Assembly (NCBI GenBank): GCA_025963425.1
Contig: JAOPUQ010000242.1
Span: 1-5,706, forward strand
Origin: Modestobacter sp.
GTDB taxonomy: Bacteria > Actinomycetota > Actinomycetes > Mycobacteriales > Geodermatophilaceae
Reading direction: 5' to 3'
Length of the DNA: 5,706 nucleotides
Under the pieces are notes generated by a model that worked only from the letters and a program-made list of their open reading frames with translations, made no database searches and was not told where the DNA came from. The translations under genes were made by a program, and so were the position numbers. Positions 5,387 to 5,706 of the stretch are shown in pieces (the first letter of the stretch is position 1; every line of letters begins with the position of its first letter).

Positions 5387-5427
5387 CGGGCCCCGACGCC
5401 CGGTCGCCGCCGCCGGTCAGGGGCCCG
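5387..5427 (-). terminator. Weak inverted repeat in the uppP-to-mutase gap
   Basis: CGGGCCCC (5387-5394) and GGGGCCCG (5420-5427) are exact 8-bp complements around a 25-nt GC-rich loop, 13 nt past the uppP stop. A long loop and no U tract make a terminator role uncertain. The gap also holds a 10-bp direct repeat, CGCCGGTCAG, at 5411-5420 and 5434-5443; the second copy overlaps the uppP stop codon. Confidence 0.2.
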
Positions 5428-5439
5428 CGCCGGCGCCGG

Positions 5440-5706
5440 TCAGCGCGGGGACAGCACCCCGGCGCCCACGAGCGCGAGCAGTGTCAGCCCGAGCACCACC
5501 CGGTAGACGACGAACGGCGTGAAGCTGCCGTGCGCCAGGTACCGCAGCAGCCACGCGATGACGGCGTAGCCCACGGCGAAGGAGATGACCGTCGCCAGCA
5601 GGGTCGGCCCCCAGGCGATGTCGCTGCTCATCGACTCCTTGGCCTGGTACAGCCCCGATCCGAGGACGGCCGGGATGGCCAGCAGGAACGAGTAGCGGGC
5701 CGCAGC
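5440..5706 (-). CDS. uppP: Undecaprenyl-diphosphatase UppP (BacA), C-terminal part
   Basis: The last 88 residues of a membrane protein are present; the 5' part lies beyond the right edge. The segment starts AAARYSFLLAIPAVLGSGLY, a conserved UppP stretch. Two hydrophobic spans follow (WGPTLLATVISFAVGYAVIAWLL, then VVYRVVLGLTLLALVGAGVL), joined by RYLAHGSFTPFVVYR, which is near-diagnostic for the family C-terminus. UppP removes one phosphate from undecaprenyl diphosphate at the membrane, recycling the lipid carrier for peptidoglycan and other envelope polymers, and confers bacitracin tolerance when abundant. The catalytic Glu-rich and PGxSRS motifs are expected upstream and are not visible. The stop is a TGA at 5442-5440. 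The trio follows on the same strand. Confidence 0.93.
   Translation of the reverse strand, partial: AAARYSFLLAIPAVLGSGLYQAKESMSSDIAWGPTLLATVISFAVGYAVIAWLLRYLAHGSFTPFVVYRVVLGLTLLALVGAGVLSPR

Overview
The window is very GC-rich, with G or C at nearly every third codon position, and carries a mycothiol-biosynthesis gene. That places it in the Actinomycetota. The gene set and protein style suggest Geodermatophilaceae or a near relative, but this is an impression from the sequence, not a tested placement. It reads as ordinary chromosome: no mobile element, CRISPR array, tRNA or rRNA was seen.

Layout, read along the minus strand from high to low coordinates: the 3' part of uppP (undecaprenyl-diphosphatase, cut by the window edge); a histidine-phosphatase/phosphomutase of the MSMEG_4193 type; a DUF3090 protein with a C-terminal Cys/His cluster; a SCO1664-type protein resembling PI3/PI4 kinases; a small VOC (glyoxalase-fold) protein; then, past one plus-strand gene, mshC; and finally the 5' part of a dGTPase-like HD phosphohydrolase, cut by the left edge. 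The single plus-strand gene encodes a DinB/MDMPI-type (maleylpyruvate isomerase-like, putatively mycothiol-dependent) protein. It is divergent from mshC and convergent with the VOC gene.

Two themes stand out. First, the mutase, DUF3090 and kinase-like genes form the three-gene set known to recur across Actinobacteria with no established function. Here it lies between uppP and the mshC neighbourhood, an order I also recall from Mycobacterium (Rv2136c to Rv2130c) and in part from Streptomyces (SCO1663/SCO1664). Second, mshC, which makes the mycothiol precursor Cys-GlcN-Ins, shares a 110-bp divergent promoter region with a gene of a family that uses mycothiol as cofactor. That region holds a 45-bp dyad placed symmetrically between two outward-facing -10 elements.

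Three minus-strand genes (mshC, DUF3090, mutase) have a TANNNT hexamer 6 or 7 nt before the start codon and no Shine-Dalgarno sequence, as expected for leaderless transcripts. No intergenic stretch exceeds 300 bases.
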